In this document: piece after piece, positions 31,016 to 40,875 of the stretch
Numbering within the stretch: position 1 is the stretch's first letter
How the letters are laid out: every line of letters begins with the position of its first letter
DNA from: Bog-532 sp963833835
GTDB lineage: Bacteria > Actinomycetota > Actinomycetes > Streptosporangiales > Streptosporangiaceae
Assembly (NCBI GenBank): GCA_963833835.1
Contig: CAWHZI010000004.1
Span: forward strand, 248,001-312,000
DNA: 64,000 nt
Reading direction: 5' to 3'
Notes under the pieces: model-generated
What the model was told of the DNA's origin: nothing
Databases searched by the model: none
What the model saw: the letters and a program-made list of their open reading frames with translations, nothing else
Position numbers and translations under genes: made by a program

Positions 31016-32044
31016 GTGCGCGCGTTCGTCATCACCGGGCCGGGCCAGGCCGCAGTCCACGACATCGAGCCACCCGAGCCCGGGCCGGGCCAGGTGGTGG
31101 TCGACGTCGAGCGGGCCGGGGTGTGCGGCACCGACGTGGAGTTCTTCACCGGCCACATGGTCTACCTGCGGACCGGCGAGGCCCGGTACCCGGTCCGGAT
31201 CGGCCACGAGTGGTGCGGCGTGGTGACCCGGGCCGGCGACGAGGCCAGCGCGGCCTGGCTCGGCCAGCGGGTCACCGGGGACACCATGCTCGGCTGCGGG
31301 CACTGCGACCGCTGCCGCAGCGGCCGGCAGCACCTGTGCGCAGACCGGTTCGAGATCGGCATCCGGGGCGGCTGGCCCGGGGCGCTGGCCGAGCAGCTCC
31401 TCGTCCCGGCCTCGGCGCTGCTGCCGTTGCCGGACCGCATCGGCGCGACCGCGGGTGCCCTGGTCGAGCCGGGCGGCAACGCCCTGCGCGCGGTCCGGGC
31501 CGCGCAGGTCAGCACGGTTGAGGCCAGCACCGCGCAGCGGCTGCTGGTCATGGGGCCGGGCACGATCGGGCTGCTGGCCGCGCTGATCGCGCGGGCCGGC
31601 GGCGCCGAGGTACACCTGCTGGGCCAGGACGACCGCTCGCTGCGGTTCGCCCGGTCCCTCGGCTTCGGCCAGGCGTGGGTGCGCGGCACGCTGCCGCGGG
31701 TCCCGTTCGACGCGGTCATCGACGCCTCCACCGGCGTGGAGCTGCCCGCGCTGGCCGCCGAGCTGGTCGAGCCGGGCGGCAGGATCAGTTACATCGGCCT
31801 GTCGGCTGAGCCCAGCCTGCTCGACACCCGGACCCTGGTGCTCAAGGACGTGACCGCGACCGGAGTGCTGAGCGCCTCCGGTGGGCTGGCCGAGACGATC
31901 TCCCTCTACGCCGACCGCGCCGTCGACCCCGAGCCGATCGTCGCCGCCACCGTCGGCCTGGACGAAGTGGCCACCGTCCTGGCCGGCCGCCGCCCCGCCG
32001 AGTGGGGCGACGCCCCCAAGATCCACATCGACCCCCGCCGCTGA
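31016..32044 (+). CDS. Zinc-dependent sugar/polyol dehydrogenase (MDR family)
   Basis: 342 residues from GTG 31016. Catalytic zinc ligands are in AGVCGTDVEF and GHEW. The structural zinc cysteines are in CGHCDRCRSGRQHLC. The cofactor-binding loop is VMGPGTIGLLAALIA, and VEPGGNALRAV is typical. It resembles glucose/galactose and sorbitol-type dehydrogenases. It is 88 bp from, and divergent to, the sugar-acid dehydratase. Dehydrogenase, lactone hydrolysis and dehydratase would be consecutive steps of an oxidative pentose or hexose pathway, but no lactonase or aldolase is in the window. Confidence 0.88.
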   Translation: MRAFVITGPGQAAVHDIEPPEPGPGQVVVDVERAGVCGTDVEFFTGHMVYLRTGEARYPVRIGHEWCGVVTRAGDEASAAWLGQRVTGDTMLGCGHCDRCRSGRQHLCADRFEIGIRGGWPGALAEQLLVPASALLPLPDRIGATAGALVEPGGNALRAVRAAQVSTVEASTAQRLLVMGPGTIGLLAALIARAGGAEVHLLGQDDRSLRFARSLGFGQAWVRGTLPRVPFDAVIDASTGVELPALAAELVEPGGRISYIGLSAEPSLLDTRTLVLKDVTATGVLSASGGLAETISLYADRAVDPEPIVAATVGLDEVATVLAGRRPAEWGDAPKIHIDPRR

Positions 32045-32115
32045 GCGCAGGCGGGTACCTCCGGCGGAAGCGCTCGGAATACTCCCACACCCCAGGCGTG
32101 ACGATTCCCGTCTCG

Positions 32116-32154
32116 CTGGAGCACGGGCAGGGATTATCACTGCACGCGCTCCAG
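32116..32154. repeat. Dispersed 39-bp palindromic repeat, copy 1
   Basis: CTGGAGC (32116-32122) and GCTCCAG (32148-32154) flank the inner CAGGGATTATC. A second copy of exactly the same length and layout is at 52780-52818. Both lie in intergenic DNA, like REP or small non-autonomous palindromic elements. Confidence 0.7.
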
Positions 32155-32378
32155 TGCAATCCGTGGCGCCGGTACCGCCCCCGAAGGCACGCCCGCACAG
32201 AGGCTACTGGGACAGGTGTGACTTCTGCGGCCTGCGGGGTAAGCGCTGAGGTAGCCGGGTCGGTATGGCTGAGAATTTTGGGCCGCAATCGTTTGCAGGC
32301 TCAATCCACCCGTCCGCGAGCACCGTAGAGACGGTAACGGGATAGGTGAGTTGACCCCGGCACGGTGACGAGACGCTT

Positions 32379-32403
32379 CCGGCGACCTGAGGGGGGTCGC
32401 CGG
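32379..32403 (-). terminator. Terminator of the GAF regulator gene
   Basis: CCGGCGACC and GGTCGCCGG form a 9-bp stem with a 7-nt loop, 30 bp past the regulator stop at 32433. A similar hairpin sharing the GGTCGCCGGCAGCG flank occurs at 37458-37488. Confidence 0.65.
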
Positions 32404-32432
32404 CAGCGGGCTCGCGGCGCTGCTCGGGTGGC

Positions 32433-33932
32433 CTACTCGGCCTGGAGGGCGGCCCGCCGGTCCGCGGCCATGGGCTGGCGCGGATCCTGGACGGGGAGCT
32501 CGACCGCCAGCCGCTCGAAGACGGCCAGGTCGTCCCGGCCCGGTTCGCTCTGGCTGTACTCCCAGAGGGCCTCGACGTCGCCGCGGTCGAGGACGGCGTG
32601 CCGCAGGGCGGCGACGAGCTCGTCGCGTTCGGCCCGGATGGCGGGGGCCTCGGACCGGGGCAGTAGCGGTGCCTGCCCGGCGACCAGCGCGGCCCGCAGG
32701 TCGCCGTCCCGTAGCGCCGCCCGGGCGGTCAGGAAGTCGGCGTCGATCTCGGCCCGCAGCCGGTAGGGCTTGGTCCGCATGGCCCGCTCACCCAGCTGGG
32801 CCCGCAGCCGGTGGATCTCGGCCCGGGCGGTGGCCGGGTTGCCGTCCTCGCCGTACAGGGCCAGCGCGAGCTGTTCCGAGGTCAGGCCGGCCGGGGTCAG
32901 CGCGAGCAGGGTCAGCAGCTCGGCCCGGCGCAGCGTGAGCGGCAGCTCGCGGCCGTCCAGCACCGCCGACGCCGGCTCCCGCAAAAAGGACAGGGACAGC
33001 GCCGGGCGGCGGGCGCTGGACCTGGCCGCCCACGGCACCCGGAGCAGGTAACCCTCGGACAGCGGCTCCAGCTGGGCCTCACGGCCGTCGCCGAGCAGCA
33101 CGCTGTCCGAGGCGGCCCGCAGGTCGACCCGCTCGGGCCATGCTCCGGCCGGCTCGGCCGCCAGCACCCGGCCGCTCGCGGTGACCAGGGCGCCGGCCTC
33201 ACCCCGCAGCCCGGACAGGTGCGGCATGTTCCGGGCCCGCAACTGCTCGTCCCGCACCGCCATCTGCATCCGCAGGTGGCTCTCGGCCAGCTCGGCCGTC
33301 GCGGTCACCAGGCTGACCACGGCCGGGTGGAAGTCCTGCAGGTAGCCGCTGACGTCGATCGCGCCGATCTGCGCGCCGGTGTCCGGGTCGTGCACCGGGG
33401 CCGCCGCGCAGCTCCAGGTGTGATAGGTCCGCACCAGGTGCTCGGCCGAGTAGATCTGCACCGGGGCGTCGACGGCCAGCGCGGTTCCCATCGCGTTGGT
33501 GCCGATCGTGTCCTCGGCCCAGCGGGTGCCCTCGCACAGGCCCACCGGGTCGGCCCGCAGGCAGATGTCGGCTGCGCCTTCGCGCCACAGGATCGTCCCG
33601 TGCGCGTCGGTGACGATCATGATGTGGTGCGAGGCGTCAGCGATATCCACCAGCATCTTGCGCAGCAGCGGCACCACCGAGTGCATCGGGTGGGCCGAAC
33701 GGACGTCGGCCACATCGTCCGGGGCGTAGACCGTCGGGGGCCGGAAGTCATCGGGATCGATGTGGGCTGCCAGCGACCGGCGCCACGACTCGGCGATCAG
33801 CGAGCGTGACGGGACCATGGACCGGCTTCCGCTCAGTTCGGCCTCGTGCACCTGCTGCAGCACGCGGAACTGCTGGCGGGGGTCCGTGGCCAGGCTCTCG
33901 GCCAGCCGAGGCCGGACGGGCTTGCCACTCAT
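32433..33932 (-). CDS. GAF-domain transcriptional regulator (AcoR-like) of aldehyde dehydrogenase
   Basis: 499 residues from ATG 33932 with GGAG upstream. The N-terminal third starts RPRLAESLATDPRQQF and SLIAESWRRS, as in AcoR-type activators. A GAF domain follows (IVTDAHGTILWREGA, WAEDTIGTNAMGTAL, HTWSCAAAPVHDP). The C-terminus is a winged-helix domain (LTLRRAELLTLLAL, LTSEQLALALYGED) rather than the sigma-54 AAA domain. Divergent from the aldehyde dehydrogenase/DUF779 genes, a widespread pairing, it probably activates them in response to an alcohol or aldehyde. Confidence 0.85.
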   Translation of the reverse strand: MSGKPVRPRLAESLATDPRQQFRVLQQVHEAELSGSRSMVPSRSLIAESWRRSLAAHIDPDDFRPPTVYAPDDVADVRSAHPMHSVVPLLRKMLVDIADASHHIMIVTDAHGTILWREGAADICLRADPVGLCEGTRWAEDTIGTNAMGTALAVDAPVQIYSAEHLVRTYHTWSCAAAPVHDPDTGAQIGAIDVSGYLQDFHPAVVSLVTATAELAESHLRMQMAVRDEQLRARNMPHLSGLRGEAGALVTASGRVLAAEPAGAWPERVDLRAASDSVLLGDGREAQLEPLSEGYLLRVPWAARSSARRPALSLSFLREPASAVLDGRELPLTLRRAELLTLLALTPAGLTSEQLALALYGEDGNPATARAEIHRLRAQLGERAMRTKPYRLRAEIDADFLTARAALRDGDLRAALVAGQAPLLPRSEAPAIRAERDELVAALRHAVLDRGDVEALWEYSQSEPGRDDLAVFERLAVELPVQDPRQPMAADRRAALQAE

Positions 33933-34044
33933 GGGCGGACTCCGGTGTCTGCGACGGCTCGCTGCGGCGTTATCGCTGCTAGCGGCCCACCTCCCGCGAG
34001 CGTAACCCGGTGGCCGGGGGCGGGCAAGTAGTCCCGGTGCGACA

Positions 34045-34089
34045 TGCAACGGCATTGCAACGTGGGCCGGCTTAACGTCGGAGGTTAAG
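34045..34089. promoter_or_regulatory. Repeats in the aldehyde dehydrogenase promoter
   Basis: TGCAACG occurs as a direct repeat at 34045-34051 and 34056-34062 (11-bp period). Next to it, CTTAAC (34071-34076) and GTTAAG (34084-34089) form a perfect inverted repeat with a 7-bp spacer. They lie between the divergent regulator and aldehyde dehydrogenase genes and are candidates for the GAF regulator's binding site. Confidence 0.45.
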
Positions 34090-34114
34090 TGATGTACAGC
34101 ACTGGAGGTCCAGC

Positions 34115-35638
<1,524 letters not shown>

Positions 35639-35658
35639 ACGGTCGCACGTACACTGAG

Positions 35659-35690
35659 CCCGTGGGGAAGCCGCATGGTTTCCCCACGGG
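35659..35690 (+). terminator. Hairpin between aldehyde dehydrogenase and DUF779 genes
   Basis: CCCGTGGGGAA and TTCCCCACGGG form a perfect 11-bp stem with a 10-nt loop. No T-tract follows, so it may attenuate or stabilise the mRNA between two cotranscribed genes rather than stop transcription fully. Confidence 0.6.
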
Positions 35691-35723
35691 CGCTCACCCC
35701 CATTGGCGCCCAAGGAGGCTGGT

Positions 35724-36119
35724 ATGGCCACGCAGAGGGTTGACGTAACCGATGCCGCGGCCGGCATGCTGCGACAGCTGACCGAGCAGCACGGGCCGCT
35801 GATGTTCCATCAGTCCGGTGGCTGCTGCGATGGCAGCTCGCCGATGTGTTACCCCGACGGTGATTTCAAGACCGGCAACTCCGACGTGCACCTGGGTGAC
35901 CTGACCATCGACGGCATCGACCAGCCGATCAACTTCTGGATGTCGGAGTCCCAGTTCGAGTACTGGAGCCACACCCACCTGACCGTCGATCTGGTCAAGG
36001 GCCGGGGCAGCGGCTTCTCGCTGGAGGCCCCGGAGGGGTTCCGGTTCATGATCCGGTCCCGCCTGTTCACCGAAGACGAGGTAACCGACCTGGTTGCGCC
36101 CAGCCACGCCGTCAGTTAG
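35724..36119 (+). CDS. DUF779 protein
   Basis: 131 residues; AAGGAGG precedes ATG 35724 at ideal distance. The Cys-rich motif HQSGGCCDGSSPMCYP and the block FWMSESQFEYWSHTHLTVDLVKGRGSGFSLEAPEG define the family, which almost always accompanies acetaldehyde dehydrogenase genes. The role is unknown; metal binding or help in dehydrogenase maturation has been suggested by context. The final 16 bp of the gene, including its stop, is repeated directly after it (36120-36135). Confidence 0.92.
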   Translation: MATQRVDVTDAAAGMLRQLTEQHGPLMFHQSGGCCDGSSPMCYPDGDFKTGNSDVHLGDLTIDGIDQPINFWMSESQFEYWSHTHLTVDLVKGRGSGFSLEAPEGFRFMIRSRLFTEDEVTDLVAPSHAVS

Positions 36120-36135
36120 CCACGCCGTCAGTTAG
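36104..36135. repeat. Perfect 16-bp tandem duplication over the DUF779 stop
   Basis: CCACGCCGTCAGTTAG is present twice back to back (36104-36119 and 36120-36135). The first copy encodes the last codons and stop of the DUF779 gene; the second is an untranslated relic. Confidence 0.95.
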
Positions 36136-36323
36136 AACCGGCCCGTTTCCCGGCTGTGCTTGTCTGTCTGTGAGCTGGCCGGATTAAATTCCGGCACGCA
36201 ATTTTTTGCCATGGCCAATCCCCTTCTGCCGAGCGCTCGTAGTGGATATGAGCGACGGGTGACCGGCCGGCCCCTGGCGCGAACACGCGCGAATGCGCGC
36301 TGTCGCGAGCCAAGGAGACAGGC

Positions 36324-37439
36324 ATGAACAGGGGATCAATTAGTAAACGCGTCGCGGCAATGATCGCCGCAGCCACCGCAGTCACCGCGGCGGGGATACT
36401 CCCCGCCGCCGCCGGAACCAGTGGGCCCGGATCCTTCATCGGCGCCCTGAAGCAGACGACGGTGGCTAGCACCATCCCGGCCAACGGGGACGTCAATCCG
36501 TACGGGGTCGCGGTCGTGCCGCGCAGCCGCGGCGACCTCGCCGCCGGGAACGTGCTGGTCAGCAACTTCAACAACGCCGCGAACCAGCAGGGTCGTGGCA
36601 CCACCATCGTGCAGATCTCCCCGTCCGGTCAGCAGCGTCTGTTCGCGCAGATCCCGGCCACATCGGTGCCGGGCGGGGTGGGGCTCACCACCGCGCTCGT
36701 GGTGCTGCGCTCAGGCTGGGTGATCGTGGGCAGCCTGCCCACCGCCGACGGGACGTCCGCGACCGCGCGGCCAGGCGAGTTGTTCGTACTCGACTCCTGG
36801 GGGCGGGTCCGGGAGGTCATCCGGGGCTACGGCATCGACGGGCCATGGGACGCGACCGTGCTGGACCTGGGCACTGTGGCTGACCTGTTCGTCACCAACG
36901 TGCTGACCGGCATCACCAATGGCCAGCCGGCCACCACGACCAAGGGCGATGTCGTCCGGCTGGCGCTGAACCTAAGGGGCGACAAACCCCGGGTGGTGGC
37001 CAGCACGCTCATTGCCACCGGGATTTCTGTCCACATCGACCCGGCGGCTCTGATCGTCGGGCCGACCGGTGTGGCTCTCGGCCGAAACGGCACCCTGTTC
37101 GTGGCGGACACGGTGAACTCCCGGATCGCCCGGGTACCCGACGCGGTATCACGACGCAGCGCGGTGAACGCCGGGGCGCCTGCCGCCACGGTGTCCGCCG
37201 ACCCGCACCTCAACGGCCCGCTCGGTCTGGCCGTCGCACCCAACGGCGACCTGCTCGCGGCCAATGGAGACGACAACAACCTGGTCGAGCTGACCCAGCA
37301 CGGGCGGTTCGTGATCGCGCGAGACGTGGACACCGCCGACCCACCCGGCGGGGCCCTGTTCGGCCTGGCCACCACGGCCAGCCCACACCAGGTCTACTTT
37401 GTCAACGATGACAGCAACACCCTGAACGCGCTCCGCTGA
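36324..37439 (+). CDS. Secreted beta-propeller (NHL-like) protein
   Basis: 371 residues with AAGGAG before ATG 36324. The Sec signal peptide occupies about residues 1-30 (MNRGSISKRVAAMIAAA then AGILPAAAG). The rest has repeated propeller-blade strands: NPYGVAVVP, GNVLVSNFNN, VGPTGVALGRNGTLFVADTVNSRIARV, NGPLGLAVAPNGDLLAANGDDNNLVEL. NHL/SMP-30-like folds can be enzymes or binding scaffolds; no catalytic set is identifiable. It stands alone, followed by a hairpin terminator. Confidence 0.85.
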   Translation: MNRGSISKRVAAMIAAATAVTAAGILPAAAGTSGPGSFIGALKQTTVASTIPANGDVNPYGVAVVPRSRGDLAAGNVLVSNFNNAANQQGRGTTIVQISPSGQQRLFAQIPATSVPGGVGLTTALVVLRSGWVIVGSLPTADGTSATARPGELFVLDSWGRVREVIRGYGIDGPWDATVLDLGTVADLFVTNVLTGITNGQPATTTKGDVVRLALNLRGDKPRVVASTLIATGISVHIDPAALIVGPTGVALGRNGTLFVADTVNSRIARVPDAVSRRSAVNAGAPAATVSADPHLNGPLGLAVAPNGDLLAANGDDNNLVELTQHGRFVIARDVDTADPPGGALFGLATTASPHQVYFVNDDSNTLNALR

Positions 37440-37457
37440 CGCACCAGGGGACCACGC

Positions 37458-37488
37458 GCTGCCGGCGGCTTGAGGGGTCGCCGGCAGC
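37458..37488 (+). terminator. Terminator of the beta-propeller gene
   Basis: GCTGCCGGCG and CGCCGGCAGC form a perfect 10-bp stem with an 11-nt loop, 18 bp after the stop codon. Confidence 0.75.
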
Positions 37489-37503
37489 GACAGTCCGTAC
37501 GGG

Positions 37504-37689
37504 TCAGGGCGGTGATGACCCGCGGCTCTGTTCCTGCGCCACTACTTCATCCAGGTCCTTGAGCCGGGCCGCGCCCTGCACCGGGCGGCGTCCGAACGCC
37601 GACCGCGACTCGATCAGGAGCACCGGCTGATCCGGTTCGTCCAGGAAGTGCGGACCGAGCTGGTCGGCAACAGCCAGCGTGTGGGCACG
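37504..37689 (-). pseudogene. Relic of a photolyase/cryptochrome-related gene, N-terminal fragment
   Basis: Read on the minus strand from about 37680 to the stop at 37504, the frame gives LAVADQLGPHFLDEPDQP and then VLLIESRSAFGRRP. This is the N-terminal signature of the photolyase-related (FeS-BCP type) family, in which full proteins are about 500 residues. Here it ends after 60 residues, and no in-frame ATG or GTG precedes it. It directly follows the FAD oxidoreductase gene on the same strand. It is most likely a decayed gene start. Recognition is by motif memory only. Confidence 0.55.
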
Positions 37690-37702
37690 TCATTAAAAAT
37701 GA

Positions 37703-39001
37703 TCAGAGATCCCCGGCCGCAGATCGACCTCCCACATCGGCCAGGTACTCGCGGGCGGCGCGGGTCCCGGACGCCATCGCGCCCTGGACCGAACCGGTGG
37801 TCCGGTGGTCGCCGCAGACGTACCGGCCCGGGCCGACGAGGGGGGACCTGGCGGCGCTGAAGCTGGCCGAGCTGACCCGGCTGGTGCGGCTGAGCGGGTG
37901 CGGGGCCGGCATCGCCGGCAGCGCGCCGTACACGGGGTAGCTGGCCAGATGCTCCCAGCCCGCGGTGTCCGTGCCGTACAGCTCGGCCAGCCGGGCCCGC
38001 ACGCTGGGTTCGGAGCCGCTGGCGTCGCCCAGGACCGAGCTGGACACCAGCGCCCGGCCGTCGGGGGCGTAGGTCCGGGCGACCTCGGACAGGACCACGG
38101 TGTTGAGGATCTTCCGCTCGGTGTCCACCAGCAGGGTCGGCTCGGCCAGCGGCGACGACGGCGCCGCGTGGTAGAAGGTCGTGACGGTGCGGGTGGCCGG
38201 GACGTCGATGTCGGGGGCGAGCAGACGCCCGGCCTCCGCCGCGTCCGTGGCCACGATCACGGCCCGGGCCGGGATCTCGCGGCCGTCCGGCAGCTCCACC
38301 CCGTCGTCGGTGAGCGCGTCGACCGGCGTCTCCAGCTGCACGGTCCCGGCTGGCAGCGCCGCCGCGAGCTGTTCCGGTACGGCCTGGATGCCGTGCCGCG
38401 GCAGGCATAGCGTGCCGCGCAACATGGTCCGCCAGACCAGGTGGAAGAACCGGGCGCTGGTCTCGAGCTCGTCCTCCAGGAACACCCCGGCCAGGAAGGG
38501 CCGGAAGAACAGCTCGCACAGCTCGGGCGAGACGCTGGCCTCGCCCAGCGCCGCCAACGTGGTGCGATCCGGTTGCTGCTTGATCAGCCCGACCGGCAGC
38601 AGCATGTCGGCCGCGGACAACCGGGCCAGCGCCAGTATGTCGGCCGGCCCGCCCAGCCGCCCGCGCAGCAGGTCAGCCACCCCGGTCGGCTGCCGGGTCG
38701 GGTCCGCGAACCGCAGCCGCCGGTCACCCGCCTGCAGCAGCATCCCCGGGGTGAACGGCCGCAGCTGCAGCGCGCGCAGGTCGATGCGCCGTTTCACCTG
38801 CGGGTAGGCGGTGTTGAACACCTGGAAGCCCCGGTCCAGCAGGAACCCGCCCTGCCGGTCGGTTCGCATCCGTCCCCCGACGGCGTCGGCGCCCTCCAGG
38901 ATCCGGACCGGCACCCCGGCGGACATCAGGTCGAGCCCGCAGGTCAGCCCGGCAAGCCCGGCTCCGATGATGACCACGGGTGGTTCAATGCGGGGCGGCA
39001 T
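37703..39001 (-). CDS. FAD-dependent amine oxidase/protoporphyrinogen-oxidase-like protein
   Basis: 432 residues. The N-terminal dinucleotide-binding motif is VVIIGAGLAGLTCGLDL, followed by GGRMRTD (the GG motif). The FAD-contacting C-terminal motif is YVCGDHRTTGSVQGAMASG. It belongs to the flavin amine oxidase/phytoene desaturase superfamily; substrates range from amines to isoprenoids and porphyrins. It lies upstream of the photolyase-like relic, a pairing that suggests loss of a former partner gene. The substrate is unknown. Confidence 0.85.
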   Translation of the reverse strand: MPPRIEPPVVIIGAGLAGLTCGLDLMSAGVPVRILEGADAVGGRMRTDRQGGFLLDRGFQVFNTAYPQVKRRIDLRALQLRPFTPGMLLQAGDRRLRFADPTRQPTGVADLLRGRLGGPADILALARLSAADMLLPVGLIKQQPDRTTLAALGEASVSPELCELFFRPFLAGVFLEDELETSARFFHLVWRTMLRGTLCLPRHGIQAVPEQLAAALPAGTVQLETPVDALTDDGVELPDGREIPARAVIVATDAAEAGRLLAPDIDVPATRTVTTFYHAAPSSPLAEPTLLVDTERKILNTVVLSEVARTYAPDGRALVSSSVLGDASGSEPSVRARLAELYGTDTAGWEHLASYPVYGALPAMPAPHPLSRTSRVSSASFSAARSPLVGPGRYVCGDHRTTGSVQGAMASGTRAAREYLADVGGRSAAGDL

Positions 39002-39148
39002 GTGAAGTTTCTACCCGGCGTGGGCCGGCCAACCCTGCCCGCCTGCAGAAGTTCGTGCTGGTCAATACTGGTTTCGTGCGGCACGTGAGCCTGGAGAACA
39101 TCGCCTCCCGCGCCCACCGGGTGTTCAACGCTGAATAACCGTGGCTCT

Positions 39149-39628
39149 CTAGGACGACGCCTGGGCCTCGATCAGTTTGCGCAGGTCGGGCCAGGATTGG
39201 GCGAAGGCAGGCAGCAGCGGATAACCGTCGACTTCCTCCAGGGGGACCCAGCGGAGTTCGGCCGTTTCCCAGGTGGCCCAGCCCGAGCCGATCGTTACCG
39301 GGGCGTCTGAGGGCAGGGGCACCGCGAACGTGGTGTACGACCAGCCGCTGACGCAGGCGTACTCGTGGCTGTCCGCCGCCAGGGCGCCGGCCAGGTCCAA
39401 ACCCGGGACCTCTTCGGACGCCTCGCGAACGGCGGCCTCCCAGGGAGTTTCGCCGTAGTCGATGGCGCCGCCGATGGTGGACCAGGTGCCGCCCTGATGG
39501 GTGCCTTCGCTGCGCAGCGCGAGCAGGACGCGGACGCCGGCGGGAGTGAGGGTGAACGGCAGCAGGCCGGCCGCGCCGGTCACACCCCAGTGCCGTCCGT
39601 GCACCGGGCACTTCAGCCATCCGCTCAT
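39149..39628 (-). CDS. NUDIX hydrolase
   Basis: 159 residues. The Nudix box begins GGAIDYGETPWEAAVREASEE, fitting G-x5-E-x7-RE-x2-EE, except that the usual Gly after EE-x is Pro (EEVPGL). The N-terminus has CPVHGRHWG, reminiscent of a short zinc-like knuckle. It hydrolyses a nucleoside diphosphate linked to some other moiety. The gene is flanked by gaps of about 150 and 210 bp, so it is probably monocistronic. Confidence 0.88.
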   Translation of the reverse strand: MSGWLKCPVHGRHWGVTGAAGLLPFTLTPAGVRVLLALRSEGTHQGGTWSTIGGAIDYGETPWEAAVREASEEVPGLDLAGALAADSHEYACVSGWSYTTFAVPLPSDAPVTIGSGWATWETAELRWVPLEEVDGYPLLPAFAQSWPDLRKLIEAQASS

Positions 39629-39839
39629 CCCTTAGAGGGTAGTTGCCGCGGAAATCAGTACGCTCCGCCCGCTGCCGTCCGAGGTCAGCACCCACGGCGG
39701 GGTCGCGCACAAGCCCTGACCGGTCAGGGAACGTCAATCGGCCGCCTTCCGGCTGGCCCGGGCCAATAAAGTGTCCCGGGGAGAGCGCAGAGTGCGCCCG
39801 CACGCGAACTCGGCCGTGCGAACCAGAAGGGCAGAGCGT

Positions 39840-40811
39840 GTGACCCGAAGGCCGGCCTGGACCCCGGCGATCGCCCGGGCCTGTCTGGCCGGCGCGATCG
39901 GACTGCCCCTGCTGACCGCGGTGCAAGCATGTTCCAGCCCACCGGCGGCAGGTCCGGTGGCCCAGCCGACGGTGGCCGCCACCTCGGCCCGGCCCGTTCC
40001 CAGCGCCATCCCCACCAGCCCCCGGCCCAGCGCCACCGCGACCCGGGCCAGCGCCACGCCGTCGGCGTCGGCCGCGGCGCGCCAGGACCCGTTCAGCCCG
40101 GGGGCCAGCTCGTACGTGGACGACCGCTCGGGCACGGTGACCGCGGCGGTGTACGACGTCACCACCGGGCAGACCTGGACCTTCGGCAGCAGCAGGCCAC
40201 AGGCCGAAGCCAGCGTGGTCAAGCTGAACATCCTCGAGGCGCTGTACGCCCGGGACGACGGTGGGCTTTCGGCCAACGATGCGTCGCTGGCCGAGCAGAT
40301 GATGGAGGACAGCGACAACGACGCCGCGACCACCCTGTGGTACGCGGCGGGCGGCCCGTCCCAGATCGCGTCGTTCAACACCTCGGCCGGCCTGACCCGC
40401 ACCGCCCCGTCCTCGTGCGTCCAGTGCCCGGACTTTCCCTGGCCCGGGTGGGGCCTGACCACCACCACCCCCACCGACCAGCTGGCCCTGCTGCGCGAGC
40501 TGATCAAGCCGAGCACGCTGCTGACCGGAGCCCAGCGGACCGCGGCCCTGGAACTGATGGAGAACGTGACCCCGTCGCAGCGCTGGGGGGTGAGCGGCGG
40601 AGTACCGGCGCAGGCCACGGTGGCGTTGAAGGACGGCTGGCTGCCACTGAACAGCACCAACACCAACTGGCAGGTCAACAGCGTCGGATGGATCTCCGGC
40701 TCCGGCCGCGACTACCTGATGGCCGTGCTCACCACCGGCAACCCGACCGAGCAGTACGGCATCGACACCATCAGCCAGCTGTCCACGCTGGTCTGGCAGC
40801 ACCTGGGCTGA
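39840..40811 (+). CDS. Class A beta-lactamase-like serine hydrolase, lipoprotein
   Basis: 323 residues from GTG 39840 (AGAAGGG upstream). Export signal with a lipobox-like TAVQAC, Cys 31, then an 80-residue Pro/Ser/Ala/Thr linker. The active-site motifs are SVVK (Ser 125, Lys 128), SDN in MEDSDNDAATTL, and KDG in ALKDGW in place of KTG. The omega-loop Glu of true beta-lactamases is not evident, so it is more likely a cell-wall-related serine hydrolase than a resistance enzyme. It converges with a zinc-ribbon protein gene. Confidence 0.82.
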   Translation: MTRRPAWTPAIARACLAGAIGLPLLTAVQACSSPPAAGPVAQPTVAATSARPVPSAIPTSPRPSATATRASATPSASAAARQDPFSPGASSYVDDRSGTVTAAVYDVTTGQTWTFGSSRPQAEASVVKLNILEALYARDDGGLSANDASLAEQMMEDSDNDAATTLWYAAGGPSQIASFNTSAGLTRTAPSSCVQCPDFPWPGWGLTTTTPTDQLALLRELIKPSTLLTGAQRTAALELMENVTPSQRWGVSGGVPAQATVALKDGWLPLNSTNTNWQVNSVGWISGSGRDYLMAVLTTGNPTEQYGIDTISQLSTLVWQHLG

Positions 40812-40875
40812 CGTCCGGCCGCACCCCGCCGGACCGCACCGAGGCTCACCGCACCCGGGCGGGAGCGCCGCCGGT

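Larger units (their letters stand above)
32045..32432. other. 388-bp gap with a palindromic repeat and a terminator
   Basis: No convincing gene. It contains a 39-bp palindromic element at 32116-32154, described separately, and a hairpin at 32379-32403. The remainder shows no motif I can name. Confidence 0.6.

Noticed and set aside
39840..40811. Antibiotic-resistance beta-lactamase
   Set aside because: KDG replaces KTG and no omega-loop Glu is evident, so a wall-related serine hydrolase is more likely.
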